Assembly (NCBI GenBank): GCA_900757145.1
Contig: CAAEMT010000039.1
Coordinates: 1-64,000 of the forward strand
DNA: 64,000 nt
Origin: Lachnospiraceae bacterium
GTDB taxonomy: Bacteria; Bacillota; Clostridia; Lachnospirales; Lachnospiraceae
Direction of reading: 5' to 3'
Of this stretch, positions 1-8,303 are shown in pieces. The notes beneath the pieces were generated by a model. It made no database searches and was not told the origin of the DNA. It was given only the letters and a program-made list of their open reading frames with translations. Each line of letters opens with the position of its first letter. The first letter of the stretch is position 1. Made by a program: the position numbers and the translations under genes.

Positions 1-1
1 A

Positions 2-172
2 CGTATCTTTAACTCTCAGGATCTGCGAGATTACTTTAGCCAGAAGTCGTGGTATGTGCCGACCTATGCGCCGGAAGATTTTGATGCGAACATGTTCGAT
101 TACCTGAATGATTACGAGGAAGCAAACCTTGAAGTTATCCTGAATTATGAAGCAGCACTGGCAGGAAATTAG
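2..172 (+). CDS. C-terminal end of a YARHG-domain protein (partial)
   Basis: An open frame enters from the left edge and ends at the TAG at 170-172, giving 56 residues. The sequence begins RIFNSQDLRDYF and contains W-Y-x-P and a closing acidic stretch ending in NLEVILNYE. This is the pattern of the YARHG domain, an extracellular domain of unknown function usually found at the C terminus of secreted or membrane-anchored proteins of Firmicutes. The start, signal peptide and any other domains lie outside the window. The next gene begins 13 bases downstream on the same strand, so the two are probably one transcript. The family call comes from motif memory and rests on a fragment. Confidence 0.7.
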   Translation, partial: RIFNSQDLRDYFSQKSWYVPTYAPEDFDANMFDYLNDYEEANLEVILNYEAALAGN

Positions 173-185
173 GGGAGGTATGGAC

Positions 186-1325
186 ATGAAAGTATGGAAG
201 AGAGTTTTGATAAAATCAGTTATTTTTCTGCTTATCGTAGCAGTGGCCGGGGGAGGCGCAGCCAGTTTTCGCGCTTACAGGCAGAGTACGCCGGAATACG
301 CGGCAGATAAATACATGACCTGCCTGATCGAGAATGATGCAAAAAAAGCATACGTACTTTTAGATCAGTCAGAGGATAAACTGACACAGAAGGAATATGA
401 AGCGGCTCTGAAAGCAAAGAAATACAGCCTTTACTCTTCCTTTAAGATGGATGAGCAGGAAAAGCGCCGCGATAATGAGGGCAATGAATTCATTGATTAC
501 CGCGTGAAATTCCTTGATGCGGCAGGAGAGACAAAGGCAGAAGAGGAATTTACGGTGCGCAGGCAGGACAAGGCTGTGCTTGGCATTTTTGATACATGGA
601 AGGTCATGGCACGGCATTGTATGATAAAGGATTTTCAGATCACAGTGCCGACAGGTGCACAGCTTTATCTTAATAATGTGAAGGCTGATGCGGGCTGGAT
701 CGTGCGAGATGGAGTGTCGCCGTCTTACGACTGTTATGAGATCCCCAGCCTTCTGCCGGGAGAGATTAGCGTGACGGTACGCCATGCGGCATTTGAGTCG
801 GTCAATACAACGCTTGATACATCGGAAAAGAGTGTGGATTATACAGAGAAGATGACGCTCAAGACTTCTGCACAGGATACATGCAAGGAGCTGGCAGTAA
901 AAGCCCTTAAACAGCTTTATGCGGCTGCGGCAAAAAATGAGAAGGAAGCCTCAGGAGAGATATTTGACGCATGTAAAAAGGACGCTAAAAAATTCGTCAA
1001 GAATCAGGGAAGCACACTGCATCAGGAGGGAAGAGTCTTTAAAAATGCGGGAATCTCGGATTTCACGGCACAGTTTAAAGATGCGGTTTTTACAGAGAAT
1101 GAAGACGGTGCGATTGAAGTTGAGATGACATTTTCCTATCATTACGTTGTGCGGGAGGATGTTATGGAGGACACGGGCGAGGTGCTTGAGGATGGCACGC
1201 CTGTACAGCAGGAGTATACAGGAGAGCGTTCCGGTGACAATATGGCGAAATTCGTGATGTCTTTTGCAGACGGAGCATGGAAAATCGTGTCACTGGAGGT
1301 TCCGGTCATTCCGCACAGTGAATAA
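186..1325 (+). CDS. Membrane-anchored TcaA/MecA_N-like (NTF2-fold) protein
   Basis: The 379-residue product has a short cytoplasmic N terminus, one membrane segment (about residues 5-27) and a large extracellular part. Residues 35-70 (PEYAADKYMTCLIEND) look like the NTF2-like domain of TcaA and MecA-type proteins. The middle part (ITVPTGAQLYLNN, then LLPGEISVTV) resembles the PEGA-like domain that follows it in TcaA. The C-terminal third looks like a second NTF2-like fold. I chose the ATG at 186 because AGGGGAGG at 171-178 sits 7 bases upstream; the ATG at 180 would be too close. Its role is unknown. TcaA relatives are linked to cell wall and glycopeptide stress, and the neighbours (YARHG protein, murE) fit an envelope role. 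No enzyme motif is visible. Confidence 0.7.
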   Translation: MKVWKRVLIKSVIFLLIVAVAGGGAASFRAYRQSTPEYAADKYMTCLIENDAKKAYVLLDQSEDKLTQKEYEAALKAKKYSLYSSFKMDEQEKRRDNEGNEFIDYRVKFLDAAGETKAEEEFTVRRQDKAVLGIFDTWKVMARHCMIKDFQITVPTGAQLYLNNVKADAGWIVRDGVSPSYDCYEIPSLLPGEISVTVRHAAFESVNTTLDTSEKSVDYTEKMTLKTSAQDTCKELAVKALKQLYAAAAKNEKEASGEIFDACKKDAKKFVKNQGSTLHQEGRVFKNAGISDFTAQFKDAVFTENEDGAIEVEMTFSYHYVVREDVMEDTGEVLEDGTPVQQEYTGERSGDNMAKFVMSFADGAWKIVSLEVPVIPHSE

Positions 1326-1401
1326 CAGGATTCGGCACGGGCTGCTGCAGGGTGGGTTTTGATACCGTCCGCAGCAGCCTGTGATAGTATAAGGAGTCAA
1401 T

Positions 1402-2025
1402 ATGAATGGTTTTATCTCTATGGTGACGCCTCTTCTTTTGCATATGGCAGTAGCGGGGGCTGTGGCGTCATTATCGGCCGGACGATTGGATGCGACATCG
1501 GCTACAGCGCTTACGGCGCTTCTTGTGATTCCTGTCGCGTTGTGGAGTTATATCAGGGACAGAAAATGGAAGCAGCAGAGACAAAAACGAAGCAGAAAAT
1601 GGTGCATTGTATACGGAGCCTTTTGTTTCGTGGCAGGCGGTGTGCTGAATTTTGCATGGAGCGGTATTTTGAATCTGTTCCATATTCAGGACTATTTTTC
1701 CAATGCGGCGCAGGAATCACTTTTAGCAGCTTTGGCTGCCGTTCAGCTTGCAGGTCTTGGAGTTCTTGTTCCGGTGGCAGAGGAGCTTATTTTCCGGGGC
1801 TTGATCTACGAGAGAATGAAGCGTTTTTTCTCTGTGAAAGTATCCGTATTGCTTTCTTCACTGCTGTTTGCTCTTTATCACGGAAATCCGATCCAGATGA
1901 TCTTTGCATTTCCGATGGCTGTGGTTCTGGCAGTCGTGATGCAGCAGGGGAAAAGTATCTTGTTCCCGATACTGTTTCATATGGGTGCAAACCTCGCGGC
2001 GGTGTGTGCGAATCTTTTCGTGTAA
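1402..2025 (+). CDS. CPBP family intramembrane metalloprotease
   Basis: A 207-residue polytopic membrane protein of the CPBP (CAAX protease and bacteriocin-processing) family, related to Abi/Rce1 glutamate proteases. The family signatures appear in order: EELIFRGLIYERM (the EExxxR motif, about residue 127), a histidine in FALYHGN and a third conserved H-x3-N in HMGANLAA near the C terminus. Hydrophobic segments are spaced for about five membrane helices. The start is an ATG preceded by AAGGAG at a good distance. Its substrate is unknown; family members act in bacteriocin self-immunity or membrane protein turnover. It lies downstream of the TcaA-like gene after a 76-base gap holding a GC-rich hairpin (1340-1379) without a U-tract, so partial read-through is possible. 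Confidence 0.85.
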   Translation: MNGFISMVTPLLLHMAVAGAVASLSAGRLDATSATALTALLVIPVALWSYIRDRKWKQQRQKRSRKWCIVYGAFCFVAGGVLNFAWSGILNLFHIQDYFSNAAQESLLAALAAVQLAGLGVLVPVAEELIFRGLIYERMKRFFSVKVSVLLSSLLFALYHGNPIQMIFAFPMAVVLAVVMQQGKSILFPILFHMGANLAAVCANLFV

Positions 2026-2090
2026 GGAGCGGTCGTGATAGAAAAATTCGAAAGAAGTTTGCGTGAGGCAGAAAAACAAAGCAAATTTTC

Positions 2091-2119
2091 TTGTGATGTT
2101 TCATTTGGCATGGTAGAAT
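2091..2119 (+). promoter_or_regulatory. Predicted SigA promoter for murE
   Basis: TTGTGA (2091-2096), a 17-base spacer, then TAGAAT (2114-2119). It lies in the 154-base gap between the CPBP gene and murE, about 60 bases upstream of the murE start. Spacing and both hexamers are good matches to the housekeeping consensus. Confidence 0.6.
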
Positions 2120-2179
2120 GAAGGGTAAAGCAAAAGTTAAAGCATATGATAAATCATAGATAGGCGGAGGGAATCCGAA

Positions 2180-3649
2180 ATGAAATTAGAAAAACTGTTG
2201 GAGAATGTCTCATGGCGCTGTATTCAGGGCAGCGTGGATGTGGATGTAAAAAGTGTGATAAATGATTCACGGAATGTGGAAGAGGGATCACTGTTTTTTT
2301 GTATTAAGGGAGCGGTGACAGATGGACATAAGTATATTCCTGATGTTGTAGCGAAAGGGGCGAAAGTGCTTGTCGTGCAGGATGAGATTGAAGCGCCGCA
2401 GGATGTCACGGTAATTCAGGTTGATGATACGCGCTATGCAATGGCGCTGATCAGTGCGGCATGGTTTGGCTATCCTGCCAGGGAGATGAAGATCATTGGT
2501 ATTACAGGTACGAAGGGCAAGACCACTACGACGTATATGGTAAAATCCATCCTTGAATCTGCGGGATACAAGGTAGGCCTGATAGGAACAATCGAAGTTA
2601 TCATCGGAGATCAGGTGATTCCGGCAAAAAATACAACGCCGGAGTCCTATACGATTCAGCAGTATTTCCGGCAGATGGCAGACGCCGGATGTCAGATCGT
2701 GGTAATGGAGGTTTCTTCTCAGGGGCTTATGCTGCACCGCACGGCAGGGATACTGTTTGAAATCGGTATTTTTACGAATATTGAGCCGGATCATATCGGA
2801 CCGGCAGAGCATGCGAGTTTTGAAGATTATATAGAATGTAAAAGCAGGCTGTTCCGTCAGTGCAGGCTTGGGATCTTCAATGCGGATGATCCGAGGCTTG
2901 GATCGATATTAAAGAATCATACGTGTGAAGTCGAGACATTTGGCTTTTCACAGGAGGCGGGTATTCGTGCTGAAAATCTCGATCTTATTACGAGACCGGG
3001 CTATCTGGGCATTGCATATACTGCGGTGTGCGGCGGTACGCAAGGAGAAAGCTTTGATGTAGAAGTTGACATTCCGGGAAAATTCAGTGTGTATAATTCA
3101 CTGACTGCGATTGCGATATGCCGTCACTTTAATGTAGCTGTGGCTGACATTAAGAAGGCGCTCAAGACAGCAAAGGTCAAAGGCCGTGTTGAGATGGTGA
3201 AGGTTTCCGATGATTTTACGCTGATGATTGATTATGCGCACAATGCGATGGCGCTGGAGAGTCTGCTGACTACACTTAAGGCGTACCGTCCGCACCGTCT
3301 CATCTGTCTTTTCGGCTGCGGCGGCAACCGATCAAAGCTGCGCCGGTACGAGATGGGTGAGGTTTCCGGCAAAAATGCTGATCTTACGATCATTACATCA
3401 GATAATCCGCGATATGAAAAGCCGGAGGATATTATCAATGATATTGTGACAGGCATTGAACGCACGGATGGAAGATATGTAAAGATCACCGACCGTAAGG
3501 AGGCTATCGCATATGCCATCGAAAACGGCGAGCCAGGAGACATTATCGTATTGGCAGGAAAAGGACATGAGGACTATCAGGAAATAGAAGGAAAGAAATA
3601 TCCGATGGATGAGCGCGTGCTGATCCGGGAGATACTGGAAGGAAGATAG
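2180..3649 (+). CDS. murE: UDP-N-acetylmuramoyl-tripeptide synthetase MurE (meso-DAP adding)
   Basis: The 489-residue length is normal for MurE, the cytoplasmic ATP-dependent ligase that adds the third amino acid to UDP-MurNAc-L-Ala-D-Glu. An N-terminal substrate domain carries NDSR; the central ATPase has the P-loop ITGTKGKTTTT (about residue 112) and the typical NTTPES segment; the C-terminal domain has SDNPRYEKP. The DNPR motif is known to select meso-diaminopimelate rather than lysine, which predicts DAP-type peptidoglycan. The RBS GGCGGAGGG precedes the ATG. The gene is about 15 kb upstream of the rest of the mur/fts cluster, unlike Bacillus subtilis where murE lies inside it, and is followed 8 bases later by priA. 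Confidence 0.97.
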   Translation: MKLEKLLENVSWRCIQGSVDVDVKSVINDSRNVEEGSLFFCIKGAVTDGHKYIPDVVAKGAKVLVVQDEIEAPQDVTVIQVDDTRYAMALISAAWFGYPAREMKIIGITGTKGKTTTTYMVKSILESAGYKVGLIGTIEVIIGDQVIPAKNTTPESYTIQQYFRQMADAGCQIVVMEVSSQGLMLHRTAGILFEIGIFTNIEPDHIGPAEHASFEDYIECKSRLFRQCRLGIFNADDPRLGSILKNHTCEVETFGFSQEAGIRAENLDLITRPGYLGIAYTAVCGGTQGESFDVEVDIPGKFSVYNSLTAIAICRHFNVAVADIKKALKTAKVKGRVEMVKVSDDFTLMIDYAHNAMALESLLTTLKAYRPHRLICLFGCGGNRSKLRRYEMGEVSGKNADLTIITSDNPRYEKPEDIINDIVTGIERTDGRYVKITDRKEAIAYAIENGEPGDIIVLAGKGHEDYQEIEGKKYPMDERVLIREILEGR

Positions 3650-3657
3650 AAATATAG

Positions 3658-5937
3658 ATGGGACTATTTGCGGACGTCATTATTGACATTTCACACAGCC
3701 GTCTGGATCAGACGTATCAGTACCGGATACCGGAAGCTCTTTGCGCATCGCTTGAGCCGGGAAATGTCGTTGTGGTTCCGTTTGGCAGGGGAAACCATCC
3801 GACAAAGGGATATGTGCTGCGCATCACGGAGTGCTGTGCCTGTCCGCCGGAAAAACTCAAAGATATTATGCGGATTGAGACGAGTCTGGCCGGAGCGGAG
3901 TCAAAACTTACCGCTCTTGCCCTGTGGATGCGCGATTATTATGGATCGACAACCGTTCAGGCGCTCCGCACTGTGCTTCCGTTTCGCCAGAAGGCGCCGC
4001 AGAAGAAGAAAAAAACGGTAGCGCTTGCGCTTGAGAAGGAGGAGGCACGTAGGAAGCTTGCATGGTATCGGGAAAAGCATCAGGCGGCACGGGCGCGTCT
4101 TTTGGAGGCTTTGATCGAAGAGCCGGTTTTGCCGCAGGAGCTTGTGACAGGAAGTCTGAAGATTACGCTCCCTACGCTCCGTGCGATGCAGGAGCAGGGG
4201 ATTCTGATCTGTGAATCAGAACAGGCGTACCGGACGCCTGCTTTGATCGAAAGGCTCCGAGGCGGAAACGGGGAAGAAAATGCGCAGGATACAGATCGAA
4301 AGCTTGCAGTGCAGAGCGGATGTCCTGCGTTTGATCTGACGCAGGAGCAGCAGCGAATCATCTCGGCAGTCGGCACAGAGTGGGACGGACATGGAACAAG
4401 AGAGTATCTGATACACGGTGTGACCGGCAGCGGCAAGACAGCAGTGTATATAGAGCTGATCGCAGAAGCGCTTTCCAGAGGTCAGCAGGCAATTCTGCTG
4501 ATACCGGAGATATCACTCACATATCAGAATGTCATACGGTTTTACCGCAGATTTGGCGATCGTATTTCCATTCTGCATTCGAGATTGTCTCCCTCTGAGC
4601 GGTATGACCAGTTTGAGCGTGCGAAAGCCGGAGAAATTGATGTAATGATCGGTCCGAGATCTGCTTTGTTTACACCGTTTCAGAATCTTGGCATCATAAT
4701 AATCGATGAAGAGCATGAGACGTCTTACAGAAGCGAGACTGTTCCGCGCTATGATGCGCGGCAGACAGCCAGACGGCGTGCGCAGCTTGAGGGGGCGGCT
4801 CTGGTACTGGGATCGGCAACGCCCTCGCTTGAGACGTATTACCGTACCCAGACAGGAGAATGTACGTTGTTTACCATGAAGCACCGTGCGTCAGGCGGTC
4901 AGCTTCCGACAGTGGAAACAGTGGATATGCGCGAAGAACTGCAGGCTGGAAACCGTTCGATCTTAAGCGCAAAGCTGCACAGGATGATAGAGGAAAGGCT
5001 TGAAAAGCATCAGCAGATCATGCTGTTTTTGAACAGAAGGGGCTATTCAGGGTTTGTTTCTTGCCGCTCATGCGGCCATGTGATCCGTTGTCCGCACTGC
5101 GATGTATCTTTGTCGCTGCATAATACCGGCAGGATGGTCTGCCATTACTGCGGCTATGAAGAAACGGCCGCGAAGCGCTGTCCGTCGTGCGGTTCACCGT
5201 ATATCGGCGGATTTAAGGCAGGCACCCAGCAGATCGAGTCGCTTGTGAAAGAAACGTTTCCCAGGGCGCGCGTACTGCGTATGGATGCCGATACGACACG
5301 CGGCAAAGACGGACATGCCGAACTTCTGCGGGCATTTGGCGCACGGGAGGCGGATATTCTTGTCGGCACGCAGATGATCGTCAAGGGACATGATTTTCCC
5401 CATGTGACGCTGGTGGGTATTCTGGCGGCTGATACGTCGCTTAATATCAGTGATTATCAGGCGGCAGAGCGGACGTTTCAGTTGCTGACGCAGGCGGCAG
5501 GACGAGCAGGGCGGGCGGAATATGCGGGCGAGGTTGTAATACAGACGTATGCTCCGGAGCATTACGCAGTCGTAAGTGCCGCGCATCAGGATTATCTGAT
5601 GTTTTATGAGCAGGAGCTTCGCTACAGGAAACTTTCAGGGTATCCGCCGTGCGGCAATATGATGGCAGTCCACTGCGCATCGGACAATCCGCAGGAGCTT
5701 GCTGTGGCATGTGAGTATCTGACAAGATTCCTGCGTCAGGCGGCAGCGAAAAGCGGTGCGGTCGTGATCGGGCCTGCCGACGAGATGGTGGCGCGTATCA
5801 GTGACGTTTATCGCAAAGCAGTCTATGTCAAGCACCGCGATGGAAAAGCGCTGACAGCTATTAAAAATTTTGCAGAGCAGTATATAGAGATCAATGCGGG
5901 ATTTCAGAATATAAAGATACAGTTTGAACGAAAGTAG
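3658..5937 (+). CDS. priA: Primosomal protein N' (replication restart helicase PriA)
   Basis: The 759-residue product is a full-length PriA, the superfamily 2 3'-5' helicase that reloads the replisome at stalled forks. An N-terminal DNA-binding domain (about residues 1-105) precedes the helicase core with Walker A GVTGSGKTAVY (about residue 255) and the DEEH box (IIIDEEHETSYRSE, about residue 350). Between the helicase lobes lies the paired zinc-binding region, with CxxC pairs in CRSCGHVIRCPHC and CHYCG...CPSCG. The ATG lies 8 bases after murE, implying co-transcription. Only an ordinary intergenic stretch separates it from def. Confidence 0.97.
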   Translation: MGLFADVIIDISHSRLDQTYQYRIPEALCASLEPGNVVVVPFGRGNHPTKGYVLRITECCACPPEKLKDIMRIETSLAGAESKLTALALWMRDYYGSTTVQALRTVLPFRQKAPQKKKKTVALALEKEEARRKLAWYREKHQAARARLLEALIEEPVLPQELVTGSLKITLPTLRAMQEQGILICESEQAYRTPALIERLRGGNGEENAQDTDRKLAVQSGCPAFDLTQEQQRIISAVGTEWDGHGTREYLIHGVTGSGKTAVYIELIAEALSRGQQAILLIPEISLTYQNVIRFYRRFGDRISILHSRLSPSERYDQFERAKAGEIDVMIGPRSALFTPFQNLGIIIIDEEHETSYRSETVPRYDARQTARRRAQLEGAALVLGSATPSLETYYRTQTGECTLFTMKHRASGGQLPTVETVDMREELQAGNRSILSAKLHRMIEERLEKHQQIMLFLNRRGYSGFVSCRSCGHVIRCPHCDVSLSLHNTGRMVCHYCGYEETAAKRCPSCGSPYIGGFKAGTQQIESLVKETFPRARVLRMDADTTRGKDGHAELLRAFGAREADILVGTQMIVKGHDFPHVTLVGILAADTSLNISDYQAAERTFQLLTQAAGRAGRAEYAGEVVIQTYAPEHYAVVSAAHQDYLMFYEQELRYRKLSGYPPCGNMMAVHCASDNPQELAVACEYLTRFLRQAAAKSGAVVIGPADEMVARISDVYRKAVYVKHRDGKALTAIKNFAEQYIEINAGFQNIKIQFERK

Positions 5938-6011
5938 CAGTATCCCAAAAATGATAGAATAGTGATATATAATATAAGACAGAGAATAAAAGATATATGG
6001 AGGAATGAAAA

Positions 6012-6503
6012 ATGGCTTTGAGACAAATCAGAATCATGGGAGATGAAAAACTGGAAAAGGTATGCAGACCGGTGACGGAGATGACGCCGCGGACGAAGGA
6101 GCTGATCAGAGATATGCTTGATACGATGTACGATGCAAACGGTGTCGGTCTTGCAGCTCCGCAGGTAGGTATATTAAAGAGAATTGTGGTAATAGATGTA
6201 GGAGAGGGACCGATTGTAATGATCAATCCGGAGATTCTCGAAACAAGCGGAGAGCAGACAGGACAGGAAGGCTGCTTAAGCCTGCCGGGACAGGCAGGGA
6301 TCGTTACACGGCCGAATTACGTAAAGGCAAGAGCCTTGAATGAGAACATGGAATCCTTTGAAATTGAAGGCGAGGAGCTTCTCGCCCGGGCGATCTGCCA
6401 TGAGTGCGACCATCTGGAAGGAATCATGTATGTCAGACACGTAGAGGGAGATCTTTTCGATGTGGGAGCAGAGGATGACGAAGAAGAGTGGGCTGAAGAA
6501 TAA
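6012..6503 (+). CDS. def: Peptide deformylase
   Basis: The 163-residue enzyme removes the N-formyl group from nascent proteins. All three family motifs are intact: GVGLAAPQVG (motif 1), EGCLSLPG (motif 2, metal-ligand Cys) and HECDHLEG (motif 3, two metal-ligand His and the catalytic Glu). The acidic C-terminal tail (AEDDEEEWAEE) is common in clostridial enzymes. A RBS (GGAGG) precedes the ATG. It pairs functionally with fmt, the next gene, which adds the formyl group that this enzyme removes. A TATAAT-like -10 lies at 5968-5973 but without a convincing -35. Confidence 0.97.
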   Translation: MALRQIRIMGDEKLEKVCRPVTEMTPRTKELIRDMLDTMYDANGVGLAAPQVGILKRIVVIDVGEGPIVMINPEILETSGEQTGQEGCLSLPGQAGIVTRPNYVKARALNENMESFEIEGEELLARAICHECDHLEGIMYVRHVEGDLFDVGAEDDEEEWAEE

Positions 6504-6593
6504 GAAGAGCAGTATAGGGGTATTAGTATTAAGAAGATCAGTATAGGGAAATCAGTGTAAGGAGATCTATTTAAGAAAATCAGTGTAAGGAGA
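6502..6593 (+). repeat. Degenerate 28-29 bp tandem repeats between def and fmt
   Basis: The spacer before fmt consists of diverged direct repeats. AAGAAGAGCAGTATAGGG at 6502-6519 recurs as AAGAAGATCAGTATAGGG at 6531-6548. AAATCAGTGTAAGGAGA at 6549-6565 recurs exactly at 6577-6593. The two types also resemble each other (TTAAGAAGATCAGTATAGG versus TTAAGAAAATCAGTGTAAGG). The last copy supplies the fmt Shine-Dalgarno (AAGGAG), so the array contains at least one decoy ribosome binding site without an adjacent start. Confidence 0.8.
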
Positions 6594-6597
6594 CAAT

Positions 6598-7551
6598 ATG
6601 ATTAAAAATGTAGTTTTTATGGGAACGCCTGACTTTGCAGTCGGCACGCTGCGTGCCCTGATCGAAGCGCCGCAGTATCATGTACAGGCTGTATTTACCC
6701 AGCCTGATAAGCCGAAGGGACGCGGGAAGGCGATGCAGATGACTCCTGTAAAAGAAGTGGCTATGCAATCAGGGATTACCGTGTATCAGCCGGTCAGGAT
6801 ACGGGAGCCGCAGTGGGAAGAGGTGCTTAAGGAACTGAATCCCGATGTGATCGTGGTCGTAGCGTTCGGGCAGCTTATCCCGAAAAATATTTTGGAACTG
6901 CCGAAGTATGGCTGCATCAACGTACACGCCTCTCTGCTTCCGAAATACCGCGGAGCAGCGCCGATCCAGTGGGCGGTGATCAATGGAGAGAAGGAATCCG
7001 GAGTCACGACGATGCGGATGGATGAGGGACTTGATACAGGCGATATGATCATGAAAGAGACAGTGACACTTGATGAAAACGAAACGGGCGGCAGTCTGTT
7101 TGATAAATTAAGCGCAGTGGGCGCTTCTCTTCTGATCCGCACTCTGGATGCAGTTTCATCTGGAACGGCACAGTATGAGCAGCAGCCAGAAGAAAGTCCG
7201 ACAGCTTATGCGGCAATGTTTACAAAAAAAGACGGAGAGATCGACTGGACAAAGAGTGCGAAGCAGATTGAATGTCTGATACGCGGACTGAATCCATGGC
7301 CGAGCGCATACACAAAATACCGCGGGAAAACGCTGAAATTGTGGACAGCCGAAAGCTGCGAGGCAGATCATGTGGATAATCTGCCGGGAACCGTGGCGGA
7401 GGTAACAAAGACTTCCTTAAAGATTGCGACAGGAGACGGATTGCTTTCCATTCAAGAACTGCAGCCGGAGGGAAAGAAGCGCATGACAATAGATGCGTTT
7501 CTGCGCGGTTATCCAGTGGAATGCGGAGAGTTGTTTGGTGAGAGGAGCTGA
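6598..7551 (+). CDS. fmt: Methionyl-tRNA formyltransferase
   Basis: The 317-residue enzyme transfers a formyl group from 10-formyl-THF to initiator Met-tRNA. The N-terminal Rossmann domain has FMGTPDFAVGTL; the catalytic region has the signature INVHASLLPKYRGAAPIQWA (Asn, His, and the SLLP loop), with the catalytic Asp in the DEGLDTGD segment. The C-terminal OB-like domain binds tRNA. The ATG follows AAGGAGA supplied by the repeat array just upstream. It lies in the conserved def-fmt pair, with the metalloprotease gene starting 5 bases after its stop. Confidence 0.97.
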   Translation: MIKNVVFMGTPDFAVGTLRALIEAPQYHVQAVFTQPDKPKGRGKAMQMTPVKEVAMQSGITVYQPVRIREPQWEEVLKELNPDVIVVVAFGQLIPKNILELPKYGCINVHASLLPKYRGAAPIQWAVINGEKESGVTTMRMDEGLDTGDMIMKETVTLDENETGGSLFDKLSAVGASLLIRTLDAVSSGTAQYEQQPEESPTAYAAMFTKKDGEIDWTKSAKQIECLIRGLNPWPSAYTKYRGKTLKLWTAESCEADHVDNLPGTVAEVTKTSLKIATGDGLLSIQELQPEGKKRMTIDAFLRGYPVECGELFGERS

Positions 7552-7556
7552 CAGAG

Positions 7557-8303
7557 ATGGAGTTACTTGTTTCAGGAACGAATGCGTTTTATGGGTATGG
7601 AGGCTACGGCGGATACCGCTATATGTTCGACTGGACGTATCTGCTTGTGATCGCAGGGCTTGTTCTTTCGATGATCGCGTCTGCGCATGTAAAAGGAACG
7701 TATGCAAAGTATTCCGGTATGCGAAGCATGTGCGGACTGACAGGAGCGCAGGCTGCAAAGAAGGTTCTGGAGCTTTCCGGTATTTGCGATGTGAGGATCG
7801 AGCATATTTCCGGCAGTCTGACTGATCATTACGATCCGCGGTCGAAGGTGCTCAGGCTTTCCGACAGCACATACAATTCAAATTCGGTCGCTGCAGTCTG
7901 TGTGGCGGCGCATGAGTGCGGGCATGCCATTCAGCATCAGCAAAGCTACGGTCCGCTCGTACTGCGCAGTACGCTCGTTCCCGCAGCTAATTTTGGTTCT
8001 ACACTCGCATGGCCTGTATTTGTGATGGGGCTGATCTTTTCTGCAAAGCCTCTTCTGACAATCGGTATCGTTTTGTTTTCGCTTGCCGTGATCTTCCAGC
8101 TTGTGACGCTTCCCGTAGAGTTTAATGCATCTTCGCGCGCGCTGCGTATTCTGGAGGATGGTCATGTACTTGTAGATACAGAGCTTGCGGCAGGCAAAAA
8201 AGTGCTCGGGGCTGCGGCGCTTACGTATGTAGCAAGTCTTGCAGCGTCAGTATTGCAGCTGTTGAGGCTGATTATTCTTGCGAGAGGAAGAGACGATGAC
8301 TAA
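7557..8303 (+). CDS. YugP-type zinc metallopeptidase (membrane)
   Basis: A 248-residue membrane protein of the putative neutral zinc metallopeptidase family (YugP, Zn_peptidase_2). It opens with a Gly/Tyr-rich segment and a membrane helix, then carries the metal site CVAAHECGHAIQHQ (HExxH-like, here HECGH, about residue 121), followed by hydrophobic segments typical of the family. The downstream EFNAS-x-R motif (VEFNASSRAL) is also a family hallmark. Its substrate is not known. It lies in the fmt-rsmB interval and overlaps rsmB by 8 bases, which indicates translational coupling. Confidence 0.88.
   Translation: MELLVSGTNAFYGYGGYGGYRYMFDWTYLLVIAGLVLSMIASAHVKGTYAKYSGMRSMCGLTGAQAAKKVLELSGICDVRIEHISGSLTDHYDPRSKVLRLSDSTYNSNSVAAVCVAAHECGHAIQHQQSYGPLVLRSTLVPAANFGSTLAWPVFVMGLIFSAKPLLTIGIVLFSLAVIFQLVTLPVEFNASSRALRILEDGHVLVDTELAAGKKVLGAAALTYVASLAASVLQLLRLIILARGRDDD

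Noticed and set aside
1340..1379. GC-rich 9-bp hairpin after the TcaA-like gene as a terminator
   Set aside because: No T-run follows, and the loop is 22 bases.
1359..2066. 235-codon overlapping frame on + across the CPBP gene
   Set aside because: Cys/Ser/Arg-rich composition; the CPBP frame carries all family motifs and the RBS.
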